64,000 bases of DNA from Nocardiopsis terrae. GTDB taxonomy: Bacteria > Actinomycetota > Actinomycetes > Streptosporangiales > Streptosporangiaceae. Positions within the stretch are counted from its first letter, which is position 1; every line of letters begins with the position of its first letter. The notes beneath the pieces are model-generated. The model was given only the letters and a program-made list of their open reading frames with translations, was not told the DNA's origin and ran no database searches. This document shows, piece by piece, positions 50,477 to 58,732 of this stretch. The DNA is taken from the NCBI RefSeq assembly GCF_014651695.1, contig NZ_BMXJ01000003.1, positions 585,046-649,045 of the forward strand, written 5' to 3'. Both the position numbers and the translations under genes were made by a program.

Positions 50477-51093
50477 AGCAGCTCCTCCCGGAGGGCGGGC
50501 AGCAGGGGCGCGATCTGGTCGGCGGTGACCCCCTCGTCGAACATGCCCGCGGCCTCGCCGCCCGGGGTCAGGACGAGGATCCGGCCCCCGTGGGAGACCA
50601 GGTACTCCCCCTCGGTCTCCTGGGGCGCCTCGATGGGGACGCCGTAGTCCCGGGCCGCCTCGACCGTCGCGTCGACGTCCCCGCGCACCCCCTGGAAGTC
50701 CGGGTCGAACCGGTCCAGCCAGGAGCGCAGCTGCTGGTCGGTGTCGCGGACGGGGTCGCTGCTCACCATCACCACGTCGAACCCGTCCGCGTCGTCCCCG
50801 GCCTCGTCCAGGGCCAGGTCGATCTCGGCCATGGTCATGGGGCACACGTCCGGACAGCTCGTGTAACCGAAGAAGAGCAGGGTGAGGCGGTCCTCGGCGA
50901 CGTCGGTGAAACCCCAGGGCTCGCCGTCCACCGTGGCGAGTTCGATCTCCGAGGCGGCCATGGGCTGGTCGGAGAGGTCGAGGTAGTGCTCGACCCCGGC
51001 CGGGTCGACGCCGCCTCCGCAGGCGGTGGCGCCGAACAGGAGCAAGGCGGCCAGGGCGCTCCACCGGGCGGGGCCGGTGCGTGGGTCCGTCAT
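50473..51093 (-). CDS. Sco/SenC copper metallochaperone (lipoprotein)
   Basis: 206 aa from ATG 51093, with AGGAAG at seven bases. LLFGATACGGG is a lipobox; the thioredoxin-like domain carries TLLFFGYTSCPDVCPMTMAE (CxxxC copper site) and the distant His in EYLVSHGG. It delivers copper to cytochrome c oxidase or, in Streptomyces, to secreted copper enzymes. It is coupled to the DyP gene downstream and follows an ECF sigma gene. Confidence 0.93.
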   Translation of the reverse strand: MTDPRTGPARWSALAALLLFGATACGGGVDPAGVEHYLDLSDQPMAASEIELATVDGEPWGFTDVAEDRLTLLFFGYTSCPDVCPMTMAEIDLALDEAGDDADGFDVVMVSSDPVRDTDQQLRSWLDRFDPDFQGVRGDVDATVEAARDYGVPIEAPQETEGEYLVSHGGRILVLTPGGEAAGMFDEGVTADQIAPLLPALREELL

Positions 51094-51131
51094 CGGATAC
51101 TTCCTCGTGGATCGGTGGGTGCGGCGGGCGT

Positions 51132-51749
51132 TCACGCCGCCTCCCGGAGCAGGCGTGCCAGGTCGCGGCGGCCGCGGGCGACGCGTGAGCGGACGGTGCC
51201 GACGGGAACGCCGGTGAGCTCCGCGGCCTCGGAGTAGGGCACGCGGTGGACCTGGGTGAGGACGAAGGCGGTGCGCCGGTCCTCGGGCAGGTTCTCCAGC
51301 AGGGAGACCAGGGCGAGGTACTCGTCGAACCTCCCCGGTGACGCGGAACCGGGGCCGAGTACGCGTTCCCAGTCCTCGACCGGTTCCGTGCGGGGGGCGC
51401 GCTCCCGGCTGCGGTAGCGGTCGGCGACGGTATGGCGGGCCACGGACAGCAGCCATGCCCGGACGGGCGCCCGTCCGGCGTAGCGGGGCAGCCCCCGCAT
51501 GGCGCGGGAGAAGGTCTCCTGGGTGAGGTCCTCGACCCAGGAGGGGTCGACGCGGCGTGCGATGTAGCGGGCCACGTCGCCCCGGGTGAGCGCGAACAGG
51601 GTGTCCATCGCCCCGAGTGAGCCCGCACCGGCGCGCAGGGCCAGCCGGGCCAGGTCGGGGTGTTGCGGGTCGGGGCGGGGGGCGGGGTAGGAGGTGCGGG
51701 CGACCACGCGCCCGTTGCCACAGGTCATAACGTGTGTGCTTTCTGTCAC
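51132..51749 (-). CDS. ECF-type RNA polymerase sigma factor
   Basis: 205 aa from GTG 51749 (ATG 51728 is an alternative). Region 2 is in DVARYIARRVDPSWVEDLTQ and ETFSRAMRGLPRYAGRAPVR; region 4 is in TAFVLTQVHRVPYSEAAELT followed by GVPVGTVRSRVARGRRDLAR. No anti-sigma gene of ZAS type is adjacent, but a small membrane protein is encoded just upstream. It precedes the Sco, DyP and PCuAC genes on the same strand and may direct their transcription. Confidence 0.88.
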   Translation of the reverse strand: MTESTHVMTCGNGRVVARTSYPAPRPDPQHPDLARLALRAGAGSLGAMDTLFALTRGDVARYIARRVDPSWVEDLTQETFSRAMRGLPRYAGRAPVRAWLLSVARHTVADRYRSRERAPRTEPVEDWERVLGPGSASPGRFDEYLALVSLLENLPEDRRTAFVLTQVHRVPYSEAAELTGVPVGTVRSRVARGRRDLARLLREAA

Positions 51750-51947
51750 CGACCGCGTGGTGGCCCGGCAGGGTACGGCGCTCGCGCTCAGGACGGAGCG
51801 GCCCGGGGGCCAGTTCGGGAGGAACCGGATCGGGACCGCTTCGGCGCGGGGCCGGGCCGTTCGGGAACGGGGCGGCGCGGGACGGGTCCGCGCGGCGCGC
51901 GCCCGTCCGGGCAGCCGGGTACCACGGGGTGTTCTGGCTGGTGTGGG

Positions 51948-52520
51948 TCAGGCGGCCAGAACCGGCGGCGGCCCGCGCAGGACCCGGGAGTGGCGCAGGT
52001 AGGGCGGGCGCGACCGGGAGCGTTCGTCGGTGGCGGCGAACCTGGGGCGCGCCGTCTCGCGGGCGGCCGGAACCGCGCCGACCACCAGGAGCAACGGGAT
52101 CAGGGAGAGCGCCATGAAGCGCAGGAACGCGAAGAGGGCGTTCTCACCCACGTGCAGCCACCACGCGCTGACCAGGGCCATCACGAGGTGCATCACGATC
52201 ATCGCCCACGCGGGCATGGCCTCCTGTGCCAGGACCGCCCCGCCGTGGCCGTCGTGCCCCGAACCCGCCTCCTGGGTGTAGGCGAAGGTCACGTGCAGGG
52301 CGAACTGCCCCCAGAGCATCCACGCGGTGAGCATCCAGGGGCTCTGCCGCCGGCTCGACACCGCCCACGCCATGGCGAGGACGGCGGCCGTTCCCAGCAG
52401 GAGACCGACGAGGGGCACGTCGTGTCCCGAACTGACGGCGTGCCCGATCGCGGACAGGCTCGCGCACACCAGGGTGAACACCCCGGCGCGCAGCGGTCGG
52501 CACTGTTCGCTCTCGGTCAT
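51948..52520 (-). CDS. Small polytopic membrane protein of the copper locus
   Basis: 190 aa from ATG 52520; the open frame continues upstream without a good start. Five hydrophobic segments (for example LVGLLLGTAAVLAMAWAVSS, MLTAWMLWGQFALHVTF, FLRFMALSLIPLLLVV) and a His/Gly/Asp-rich loop GSGHDGHGG that could bind copper. It is the first gene on the strand that runs into the ECF sigma, Sco, DyP and PCuAC genes. Similar proteins occur in other actinobacterial copper operons without known function. Confidence 0.75.
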   Translation of the reverse strand: MTESEQCRPLRAGVFTLVCASLSAIGHAVSSGHDVPLVGLLLGTAAVLAMAWAVSSRRQSPWMLTAWMLWGQFALHVTFAYTQEAGSGHDGHGGAVLAQEAMPAWAMIVMHLVMALVSAWWLHVGENALFAFLRFMALSLIPLLLVVGAVPAARETARPRFAATDERSRSRPPYLRHSRVLRGPPPVLAA

Positions 52521-52573
52521 CGCCCTCACATCGTCGCACCTGTCTCCGGGGGTCCGCCACGGGGGTCTTGTCT

Positions 52574-52607
52574 GTTCGTGTGTGCGGTCGCATGAGCACA
52601 CGCGAAC
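52574..52607. repeat. Inverted repeat upstream of the copper operon
   Basis: GTTCGTGTGTGC (52574-52585) and GCACACGCGAAC (52596-52607) match at 11 of 12 positions with a 10-base loop; AACGTGCAC/GTGCACACGTT follows directly (52605-52626). The region is upstream of both the copper operon and the TnpB-like gene. It could be an operator or the left flank of the mobile element. Confidence 0.5.
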
Positions 52608-52790
52608 GTGCACGGGTGCACACGTTGAACCGCTTCGCTGGTGAAGGGCGCTGGTGCCGGACCCGGCCGGTCCACGGCCTACTCGGTCACAGGAGTTTTT
52701 CGGTTTCTGGGACACCGGACCCCGGATGCGTCTAACGTCGTTCTCGAACACATGAACGGGTCGCGGTCAGGGGGCGAGGGTGAGGGACGG

Positions 52791-54431
52791 ATGGCGCATG
52801 CCAAGGAGCAGGGTGTGCGGCCGATCGCGGCCCCCTATCTGATCCCGGGCCCGACCGGTGTGGCCGTGCGCACCCGCCTCAAGCACCTCACCCCTGGGGA
52901 CGAGCAGGTGTTGCGTCGGGTCGGTGCCCATCTGGGTTCGCTGGCGGCCAGGGACCTCAAGGCCCGCTGCGGTGACGGTGTGAACCACGACGGCCGTACC
53001 TGGGCGGCGCGTAAACGGGCCCTGACACCGGTGTCGTCGGCGCGGTGGGCGGGGTCGATCACCAGGGCCACTCATGAGCAGTGGGCGCTGGCCCGCCGCG
53101 GCCAGGTCGCGCACCTGCGCTCCCTGGAAGCCGGGGTCAGGACGATCACGTACAGGTTGTCGTTGCCGGTCGGTTCGAAGGGCACCAAACGGGTGCCGGG
53201 CGGGTACCGGTCAGCGAAAGAGTGGCACGCCAAGTCCCGGCGCCTGCGTGTCCTCCAGGACCGGCTTGCCGCTGTGCGTGCTGACTGTGAGGCTGGTCGG
53301 GTGCGGGTGGTGCGGGGCGGCAAGCGCCTGGCCCGCAGCCGCCACCACCTCAACGCGGCCCAGTTGAGCGAGGCCCAGTGGCGCCAGCGGTGGGAAGCCG
53401 GACGGTGGTTCCTGCAGGCGGACGGCGAGTCCGGCAAGCGGTTCGGTAATGAGACGATCCGTATCGGCCCCGACGGGCAGGTGAGTATCAAGCTCCCCGC
53501 CCCACTGGTCGAGTATGCGAACGCCGCGTACGGCCGGTACGTGCTCTCGGGCCGCGTGGCCTTCTCCCACCGGGGACAGGAGTGGGCCGACCGCGTCCAA
53601 GCCGACCGGGCTGTGGCCTACCGCATCCACTACGACGTGGGCCGGGGGCGTTGGTATCTGACCGCGTCCTGGCAAATCCCGGCCACGCAGACGGCCCCGC
53701 TCGGGGCCGCCCTCGCCCAGGGGGTGATCGGTGTGGATACCAACGCCGATCATCTGGCCGCCTGGCAGCTGGATGTGCACGGCAACCCGACCGGGTCTCC
53801 ACGCCGCTTCGACTACGACCTGTCCGGAAGCGCCACCCACCGCGATGCCCAGGTACGCCATGCCCTGACCCGCCTGCTGCACTGGGCGCGAGAGAGCGGT
53901 GTCAAGGCCATCGCGATCGAGGACCTGGACTTCAGCGATTCCACGACCCGGGAGAAGCACGGCCGTAAGAAGCGGTTCCGCCGGGTGATTTCCGGTATGC
54001 CCACCGCCAAACTGCGTGCCCGGCTCGTCTCGATGGCCCAGGCCACCGGCACCGCGATCGTCGCCGTAGATGCGGCCTACACCTCCCGGTGGGGCGCCCA
54101 GCACTGGCAAAAACCCACCACCAGCAAACGCAAGACGTCCCGACACGCCGCCGCTGCGGTGGCGATCGGGCGACGCGCCCAGGGGTATCCGATCCGGCGA
54201 CGGACGGCACCGCCCCGCACCCACCGGAGCGATGGGTGCGGGCCTCGGACCGTCCAGGCCGATCGTGGTGCCCCCGGGCGCGAGGGAACCCGCCACCCGG
54301 CCCCGGAGCGCGCACACGATGCGCGTGCCCGGGCCGAGGGAAAGAGAACGCGGGGGACCAGCGCGTCCAACACCGTTCGGGACGCGCGCAGTACCGGGAG
54401 AGCGCCAGAGGCCACTCCCGCACACTACTGA
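52791..54431 (+). CDS. TnpB-related protein (IS200/IS605 accessory type) lacking a zinc ribbon
   Basis: 546 aa from ATG 52791, with GAGGG just upstream (ATG 52752 is in frame). RuvC-I is GVIGVDTNADHLAAWQLD (D316), RuvC-II IAIEDLDFSD (E377), while the RuvC-III position reads TSRHAAAAVAIG, with His (H452) in the place of the usual Asp. The CxxC...CxxC zinc ribbon that sits between RuvC-II and -III in canonical TnpB is absent; in fact no CxxC occurs. The C-terminal 90 residues are low-complexity. No Y1 or serine transposase is adjacent. A short hairpin (GGAAC/GTTCC, 54432-54446) follows the stop. An actinobacterial variant, probably non-mobile. Confidence 0.82.
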   Translation: MAHAKEQGVRPIAAPYLIPGPTGVAVRTRLKHLTPGDEQVLRRVGAHLGSLAARDLKARCGDGVNHDGRTWAARKRALTPVSSARWAGSITRATHEQWALARRGQVAHLRSLEAGVRTITYRLSLPVGSKGTKRVPGGYRSAKEWHAKSRRLRVLQDRLAAVRADCEAGRVRVVRGGKRLARSRHHLNAAQLSEAQWRQRWEAGRWFLQADGESGKRFGNETIRIGPDGQVSIKLPAPLVEYANAAYGRYVLSGRVAFSHRGQEWADRVQADRAVAYRIHYDVGRGRWYLTASWQIPATQTAPLGAALAQGVIGVDTNADHLAAWQLDVHGNPTGSPRRFDYDLSGSATHRDAQVRHALTRLLHWARESGVKAIAIEDLDFSDSTTREKHGRKKRFRRVISGMPTAKLRARLVSMAQATGTAIVAVDAAYTSRWGAQHWQKPTTSKRKTSRHAAAAVAIGRRAQGYPIRRRTAPPRTHRSDGCGPRTVQADRGAPGREGTRHPAPERAHDARARAEGKRTRGTSASNTVRDARSTGRAPEATPAHY

Positions 54432-54529
54432 GGAACGGTGGGTTCCGCACAGATCGGTCCCGCCGGGGCTTGACGCGGCGGTCTCGACTATGCTCGTGGA
54501 CGTCCCCAGTGTGAGAACAGAGGTCGCCT

Positions 54530-55921
54530 GTGTCCGTCTCCCCGCTCGCCCTGTTGCACGAGTGGACCTCCCGTACCGACGGGGCTCCGCTCCGCGAGTT
54601 CCTCTTGGTCGGTACGGAGATCGATCTCCCCGCCCTGGAGGAGGGCATCGTCCCCGCTGCCCTGGGCCTCGGTGCGGCGGTCACGGTCCTGGGCGCGGCG
54701 GCCGAGGGCGAGGACCCCGCGGGGGTTCAGCGTCCGGACCGCGTCTACGCCCTGATCGACCGGACCTGCCACGACCTCCTCCCCGAACTGGCCCTGCTGG
54801 TGGGGGACGAGTACGTCGCGGCCGCTTTCGGCAGTGGGGCGCCCGGCACCTGGGACCGCGCCTGGACGGTGCTGCGCGGCGGCCCCGAGGGGGTTCCGTG
54901 GGCGCTGGCCGAACTGGGGGTGTGGCTTCGGGGCTGCCCGGGCGCGGTCACGCTGCCCGCCGCCACGGCCCAGCGGTTGGCCGAGGTCGCCGACCGTCTG
55001 GAGGACCTGCTGCTGACCGCCCCGGTGGAGACCGAGGCGCGCGTGGTGCACAACCTGGACGCCCCGCTGGTCAGCCACCTTCCCGAGGGGCCCGTGGCCG
55101 AACTCACCCTGCACGCGCCGCTGCGCGGTTACGACGCGCGGGCGCTGCACGCCCTGACGGACCGGCTCTCCCCTGCCCGCGTGGTTCTGGGCGTCCCCGG
55201 TTCGTGGCCGGTGCAGGACCGGGACGCGGCCGCCGACTCCCTGGCCTCGGCGGGGATCGAGGCCACCCTCCGCCCCGTCGCCGAGGGCTTTCCCGAACAC
55301 GGCGGTCTCATCGAATGGACCGTGCACGACCGGCACTCCGCACTCACCTGCGGTGCCAACCCGAACGCACTCACCCGTACCGCCAACGAGCGAACGAACC
55401 TGGAGCTGGGCCTGATCCTCCCGACCACCGTTTCACCCGAGCCCGAGAACCCCGCCCCCTCCGCCGAGGAGGACAGCTACCTGCCCCAGGTGGCCGCCGA
55501 CCTGGAGGCGTCCGGCTGGAGCCTGGAGTACGACGCCGGCATGCACCGCGTGTACGGCGGCTTCACCAACCCGATCCCGGTCGTCGCCCAGGTGGCCGAG
55601 CTGCTGGAGAAGCACGTCGACACCGTCCACGTCCACGCCGAGGGCCCCAAGGGGTGGGCGCTCATCGTGTGGAAGCGGCCGATGATGCTGCTGGCCTCCG
55701 CCCCCAGGGGCAGCGCCTGGCGCCTGTACCGTGTCGACCCGCCCGCCACCCCGTCCTCGCGGCTGGGCGGCGGCGAAGGCGTGTCCCGGGTCGGCCTGCT
55801 GCGCACCAGCGCCCCGCTGCACCGGGTCCCGCACCGTGACGTGCTCGCCTTCCTGGAGACCCTGGGCACCGACCACATCAGTCTGCTGGAGCAGGTCGGC
55901 TTCCTCACCAAGCCCCTCTGA
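54530..55921 (+). CDS. Unknown protein with degenerate phospholipase-D-like pattern
   Basis: 463 aa from GTG 54530, with AGAGG six to seven bases upstream. The region around 250-290 (DRHSALTCGANPNAL ... NLELGLIL) resembles the HKD-motif context HxKxxxxGSxN of PLD-like nucleases and synthases but lacks the Lys and Asp. The N-terminal ALLHEWTSRTDGAPLREFLL and TEIDLPALEEGIVPAALGLG resemble the start of PLD-like proteins that open with a helical leader. A C-terminal domain of about 130 residues (SGWSLEYDAGMHRVYGGFTN; PKGWALIVWKRPMMLLA) is unassigned. No signal peptide. I cannot name it. Confidence 0.6.
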   Translation: MSVSPLALLHEWTSRTDGAPLREFLLVGTEIDLPALEEGIVPAALGLGAAVTVLGAAAEGEDPAGVQRPDRVYALIDRTCHDLLPELALLVGDEYVAAAFGSGAPGTWDRAWTVLRGGPEGVPWALAELGVWLRGCPGAVTLPAATAQRLAEVADRLEDLLLTAPVETEARVVHNLDAPLVSHLPEGPVAELTLHAPLRGYDARALHALTDRLSPARVVLGVPGSWPVQDRDAAADSLASAGIEATLRPVAEGFPEHGGLIEWTVHDRHSALTCGANPNALTRTANERTNLELGLILPTTVSPEPENPAPSAEEDSYLPQVAADLEASGWSLEYDAGMHRVYGGFTNPIPVVAQVAELLEKHVDTVHVHAEGPKGWALIVWKRPMMLLASAPRGSAWRLYRVDPPATPSSRLGGGEGVSRVGLLRTSAPLHRVPHRDVLAFLETLGTDHISLLEQVGFLTKPL

Positions 55922-56066
55922 GCGGCCGCCCGACCGCGATCCGCGGGAACCTCCCGGTCCGGGACGGGTCCCCGCCCATCCGGCGGACCGCCCTCACCTC
56001 GGGCTAACGCACCGAGGTGAGGGCGCTGACCAGCGATCCCGGGACAGCACGCTAGGGTCTGTCCCC

Positions 56067-57029
56067 ATGCGGATTCTGGTGTTGGGCGGTACCTCTTTCG
56101 TCGGTCGGGCCATCGTTGACGACGCACTGCGGGAGGGACACGAGGTCACCCTCTTCAACCGGGGCAGAACCGGACCGGAACTCTTCACACAGGCGGAACG
56201 GCTCCTGGGCGACCGGGAGGAGGGCGACTACACCGCGCTCTCCGGGGGTTCGTGGGACGCGGTCGTGGACGTCAGCGGGTTCGTGCCCCGGCACGTACGG
56301 CAGGCCGCCGACGCGCTCGGGGACCGCGTCGGCCGGTACCTGTTCGTCTCCAGCAACGCCGTCTACGCGGCCGGGGTCGGACCCGGGGCGGACGAGTCGG
56401 CCCCGCTCAGGGCGGCGGAGTGGACCACCGAGGAGGTCGGTCGGGACACCTACGGCCCGTTGAAAGCGGCCTGCGAACAGGAGGCGGCCTCCCGTTACGG
56501 GGAGCGCGCCACGATCGTGCGGCCCGGGATGCTCGCCGGCCCGCACGACAACGTCAACCAGTTCACCTACTGGGTGCGGCGGACCGCGAGGGGCGGCAAG
56601 GTCGTCCTACCCGGCGACCCCGGCCAGCCGGTGCAGGTCCTGGACGTGCGCGACCTGGCCAGGTTGGTGTCCCGGCTGCTGGCCGACGACCGCGGCGGCG
56701 CGTTCAACGCCATGGGACCCGCAGAGCCCCTCACCCTGTCCGAGATGGTCCGTGTCTGCGCGCAGGCGACCGGGAGCGAGATCGAGCTCGTCCTCGTCCC
56801 GCCGGAGACGATGATGGCCGCGTTTCCGCTGGTGCGCCCCGACCGGGTGTCGGAACAGTCCTTTCAGCGCGACTTCGGCAGGGCGCGCGAGGCCGGTCTG
56901 CCCTCGACCCCGCTGCTCACCACCGCCGCCGACGTGCTGGCCTGGGACCGTGACAGGGGCGAGCCGCCGCTGGACGTGGGCCCCGCCCCCGAGGTCGAAC
57001 GCACCCTGCTCTCCTATGTCCAGGGCTGA
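56067..57029 (+). CDS. NAD-dependent epimerase/dehydratase-like protein
   Basis: 320 aa from ATG 56067. MRILVLGGTSFVGRAIVDDA is the glycine-rich nucleotide loop; YLFVSSNAVYAAGV and YGPLKAACEQEAA are the Ser-Tyr-Lys active site of extended SDRs, and VLDVRDLARLVSRLLADD is the usual C-terminal segment. The long insert and small size suit the WcaG/reductase-like group rather than sugar-nucleotide epimerases. Its role in the neighbourhood is unclear. Confidence 0.87.
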   Translation: MRILVLGGTSFVGRAIVDDALREGHEVTLFNRGRTGPELFTQAERLLGDREEGDYTALSGGSWDAVVDVSGFVPRHVRQAADALGDRVGRYLFVSSNAVYAAGVGPGADESAPLRAAEWTTEEVGRDTYGPLKAACEQEAASRYGERATIVRPGMLAGPHDNVNQFTYWVRRTARGGKVVLPGDPGQPVQVLDVRDLARLVSRLLADDRGGAFNAMGPAEPLTLSEMVRVCAQATGSEIELVLVPPETMMAAFPLVRPDRVSEQSFQRDFGRAREAGLPSTPLLTTAADVLAWDRDRGEPPLDVGPAPEVERTLLSYVQG

Positions 57030-57044
57030 GCCGGGGCCGACCGG

Positions 57045-57383
57045 TCAGCGGTTCCCGTCCCTGTTGCCGCGGACCCGCCGCAGCAGGCGGCCGATTGTGG
57101 CCACCGGCGGACCGGACCGCACCGCCGCCAGCCCCGAGCGGACCCTGTTCCCCGGGCCGCGCAACCCGTGCCCGGTGGCGGTTCCGACAGCCGCGTTCCC
57201 GGCGGTCCCGGTCCCGACCTGCCCCTCCTCCGCCCGGCCGACCTCGGCGGCCCGGGCGTGGAGACGTTCCCTGACCTGCTCCGGGGTGTAGGCACGGCGC
57301 TGCCGTTCGGCTCGCGCGATCGCCACTCCGCTGGCCGCCACGCCCACGAAGGCGGCCGCTCCCAAGGCTTTCCACCACTTCAT
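57045..57383 (-). CDS. Small membrane-anchored hypothetical protein
   Basis: 112 aa from ATG 57383. One N-terminal hydrophobic segment (ALGAAAFVGVAASGVAIARA) is followed by an amphipathic helix rich in Arg/Glu (YTPEQVRERLHARAAEVGR) and a Gly/Arg-rich tail. It starts only 27 bp from the divergent papain-like gene. Function not predictable. Confidence 0.6.
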   Translation of the reverse strand: MKWWKALGAAAFVGVAASGVAIARAERQRRAYTPEQVRERLHARAAEVGRAEEGQVGTGTAGNAAVGTATGHGLRGPGNRVRSGLAAVRSGPPVATIGRLLRRVRGNRDGNR

Positions 57384-57410
57384 ACTCCTAGGCTAGGGCC
57401 TGTGGCAGAT
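57384..57410. promoter_or_regulatory. Very short divergent promoter region
   Basis: Only 27 bp separate the starts of two divergent genes. The palindrome CCTAGG and the overlapping TAGGCT lie in it. One or both mRNAs are probably leaderless or their promoters overlap the opposite gene. Confidence 0.4.
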
Positions 57411-58034
57411 ATGAGTATGGCCCTTGACGAGGCGGTCGACCTGACCAGAACGGGTGACGTGTGGGTGTTCCGCGGCACGAGCGTGCCGGACCGGGCCATC
57501 CAGCTCACCACCAACAGCCCGGTCAACCACGTCGGTATGTCCATCGTGGTCGACGACCTCCCGCCCCTGATGTGGCACGCCGAGCTGGGCCGGTCCCTGG
57601 TGGACATGTGGACCGGAACCCACCAGCGCGGGGTGCAGTTGCACGACCTCCGGGACGCCGTCCTGGTGTGGGGTCGCCGGTACGGGCAGAAGGGCTGGCT
57701 GCGCCAGCTCGACCCGCTGGCCGACCGGGGGATGGAGGACGCCGCGCTGCGGATGGTGGCCCGGTTGAACGGCACCCCGTTCCCGTCCACCGCGCAGCTC
57801 GCCGGCCGGTGGGCGCTGGGCCGGATGCCGTCCCGGCGGCGGGCCCGCGCGAACCGGTTGGAGACCGCCTACTGCGCGGAGGTCATCGCGCTGACCTACG
57901 AGGAGATGGGGCTGCTGCCCCCGGGGAGGCGTCCCGGGTACTACGACCCGGGACGGTTCTGGAGCGGGGACTCCCTGGAGCTGGAGGGCGGGTTCGCGCT
58001 GGGCGGGGAGATCCGGGTCGACCTGCCCGAGTAG
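57411..58034 (+). CDS. Permuted papain-like (YiiX/amidase-type) protein
   Basis: 207 aa; ATG 57411 or the second ATG at 57417. NSPVNHVGMSIVVDD carries a His that would be the permuted active-site histidine, and a Cys occurs in RLETAYCAEVIALTYEEMGL near the C-terminus, in the permuted order of the NlpC/P60-like superfamily (YiiX group). Such enzymes cleave amide or acyl bonds in peptides, lipids or peptidoglycan. No signal peptide. It may be co-transcribed with the ribA-like operon 59 bp downstream. Confidence 0.68.
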   Translation: MSMALDEAVDLTRTGDVWVFRGTSVPDRAIQLTTNSPVNHVGMSIVVDDLPPLMWHAELGRSLVDMWTGTHQRGVQLHDLRDAVLVWGRRYGQKGWLRQLDPLADRGMEDAALRMVARLNGTPFPSTAQLAGRWALGRMPSRRRARANRLETAYCAEVIALTYEEMGLLPPGRRPGYYDPGRFWSGDSLELEGGFALGGEIRVDLPE

Positions 58035-58093
58035 GGCCGCGGTCGGTTGGGGAGACACCCGGACGTACCGCCGTCGGCGGTGAGGGGAGACAG

Positions 58094-58732
58094 ATGTCAG
58101 AACACGCACTGGACGACGGCGCGGTCGCCGAGTCCGACCTGGTGGTACGCCGGGGGACGTTCCGCTGTGTGGCCTTCCGGGACCCGGTCGACGGCCGGGA
58201 GCACCTGGCCCTGGTCCTGGGTGAGATCGGGGACGGCGAGCGGGTCCTGGTCCGGGTGCACTCCGAGTGTGTGACCGGTGACGTCTTCGGTGCGCTGCGC
58301 TGCGAGTGCGGCGACCAGCTGGAGGCCGCCCTGGACGTGATCCTGGCCGAGGGCCGCGGGGTGCTGGTGTACCTGCGCGGCCACGAGGGGCGCGGGATCG
58401 GACTCGTGGACAAGGTGCGCACGCAGACGCTCCAGGACGAGCGGGGGCTGGACACCGTGGACTCGGCGAAGGCGCTGGGGCTGCCGGTGGACGTGCGCGA
58501 CTACGGACCGGCCGCGCGGGTGCTCCGGTACCGGGGGGTGCGTTCGGTGCGGTTGCTGTCCAACAACCCGGAGAAGACGCGGGCGCTGGAGGAGTACGGG
58601 CTGAAGGTGACCGAACGGGTGCCGTTGCTGGTGGCCGCGCACGTGGACAACATCCGGTACCTGACCGCCAAACGGGACCGGCTCGGCCACGACCTGCCGC
58701 ACCTGGACGGCGGGCCGGGGGGCCGCGGGTGA
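58094..58732 (+). CDS. ribA: GTP cyclohydrolase II paralogue
   Basis: 212 aa from ATG 58094, with GGGGAG at five bases. The zinc cysteines are present (ECVTGDVFGALRCECG; C59, C70, C72), as are the catalytic DVRD (Asp/Arg equivalent to E. coli D126/R128) and RLLSNNPEK. But the residue equivalent to E. coli Tyr105 (in KIRAYALQD) is Gln111 here (KVRTQTLQD). In S. coelicolor a GCH II paralogue with a change at this Tyr forms the formylamino intermediate rather than the fully hydrolysed pyrimidine. It is first gene of a coupled operon unrelated to riboflavin genes. Activity inferred. Confidence 0.88.
   Translation: MSEHALDDGAVAESDLVVRRGTFRCVAFRDPVDGREHLALVLGEIGDGERVLVRVHSECVTGDVFGALRCECGDQLEAALDVILAEGRGVLVYLRGHEGRGIGLVDKVRTQTLQDERGLDTVDSAKALGLPVDVRDYGPAARVLRYRGVRSVRLLSNNPEKTRALEEYGLKVTERVPLLVAAHVDNIRYLTAKRDRLGHDLPHLDGGPGGRG

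Noticed and set aside
52641-54446. Complete IS200/IS605 element
   Set aside because: No TnpA, no convincing left and right ends; only the TnpB-related gene and a short hairpin.
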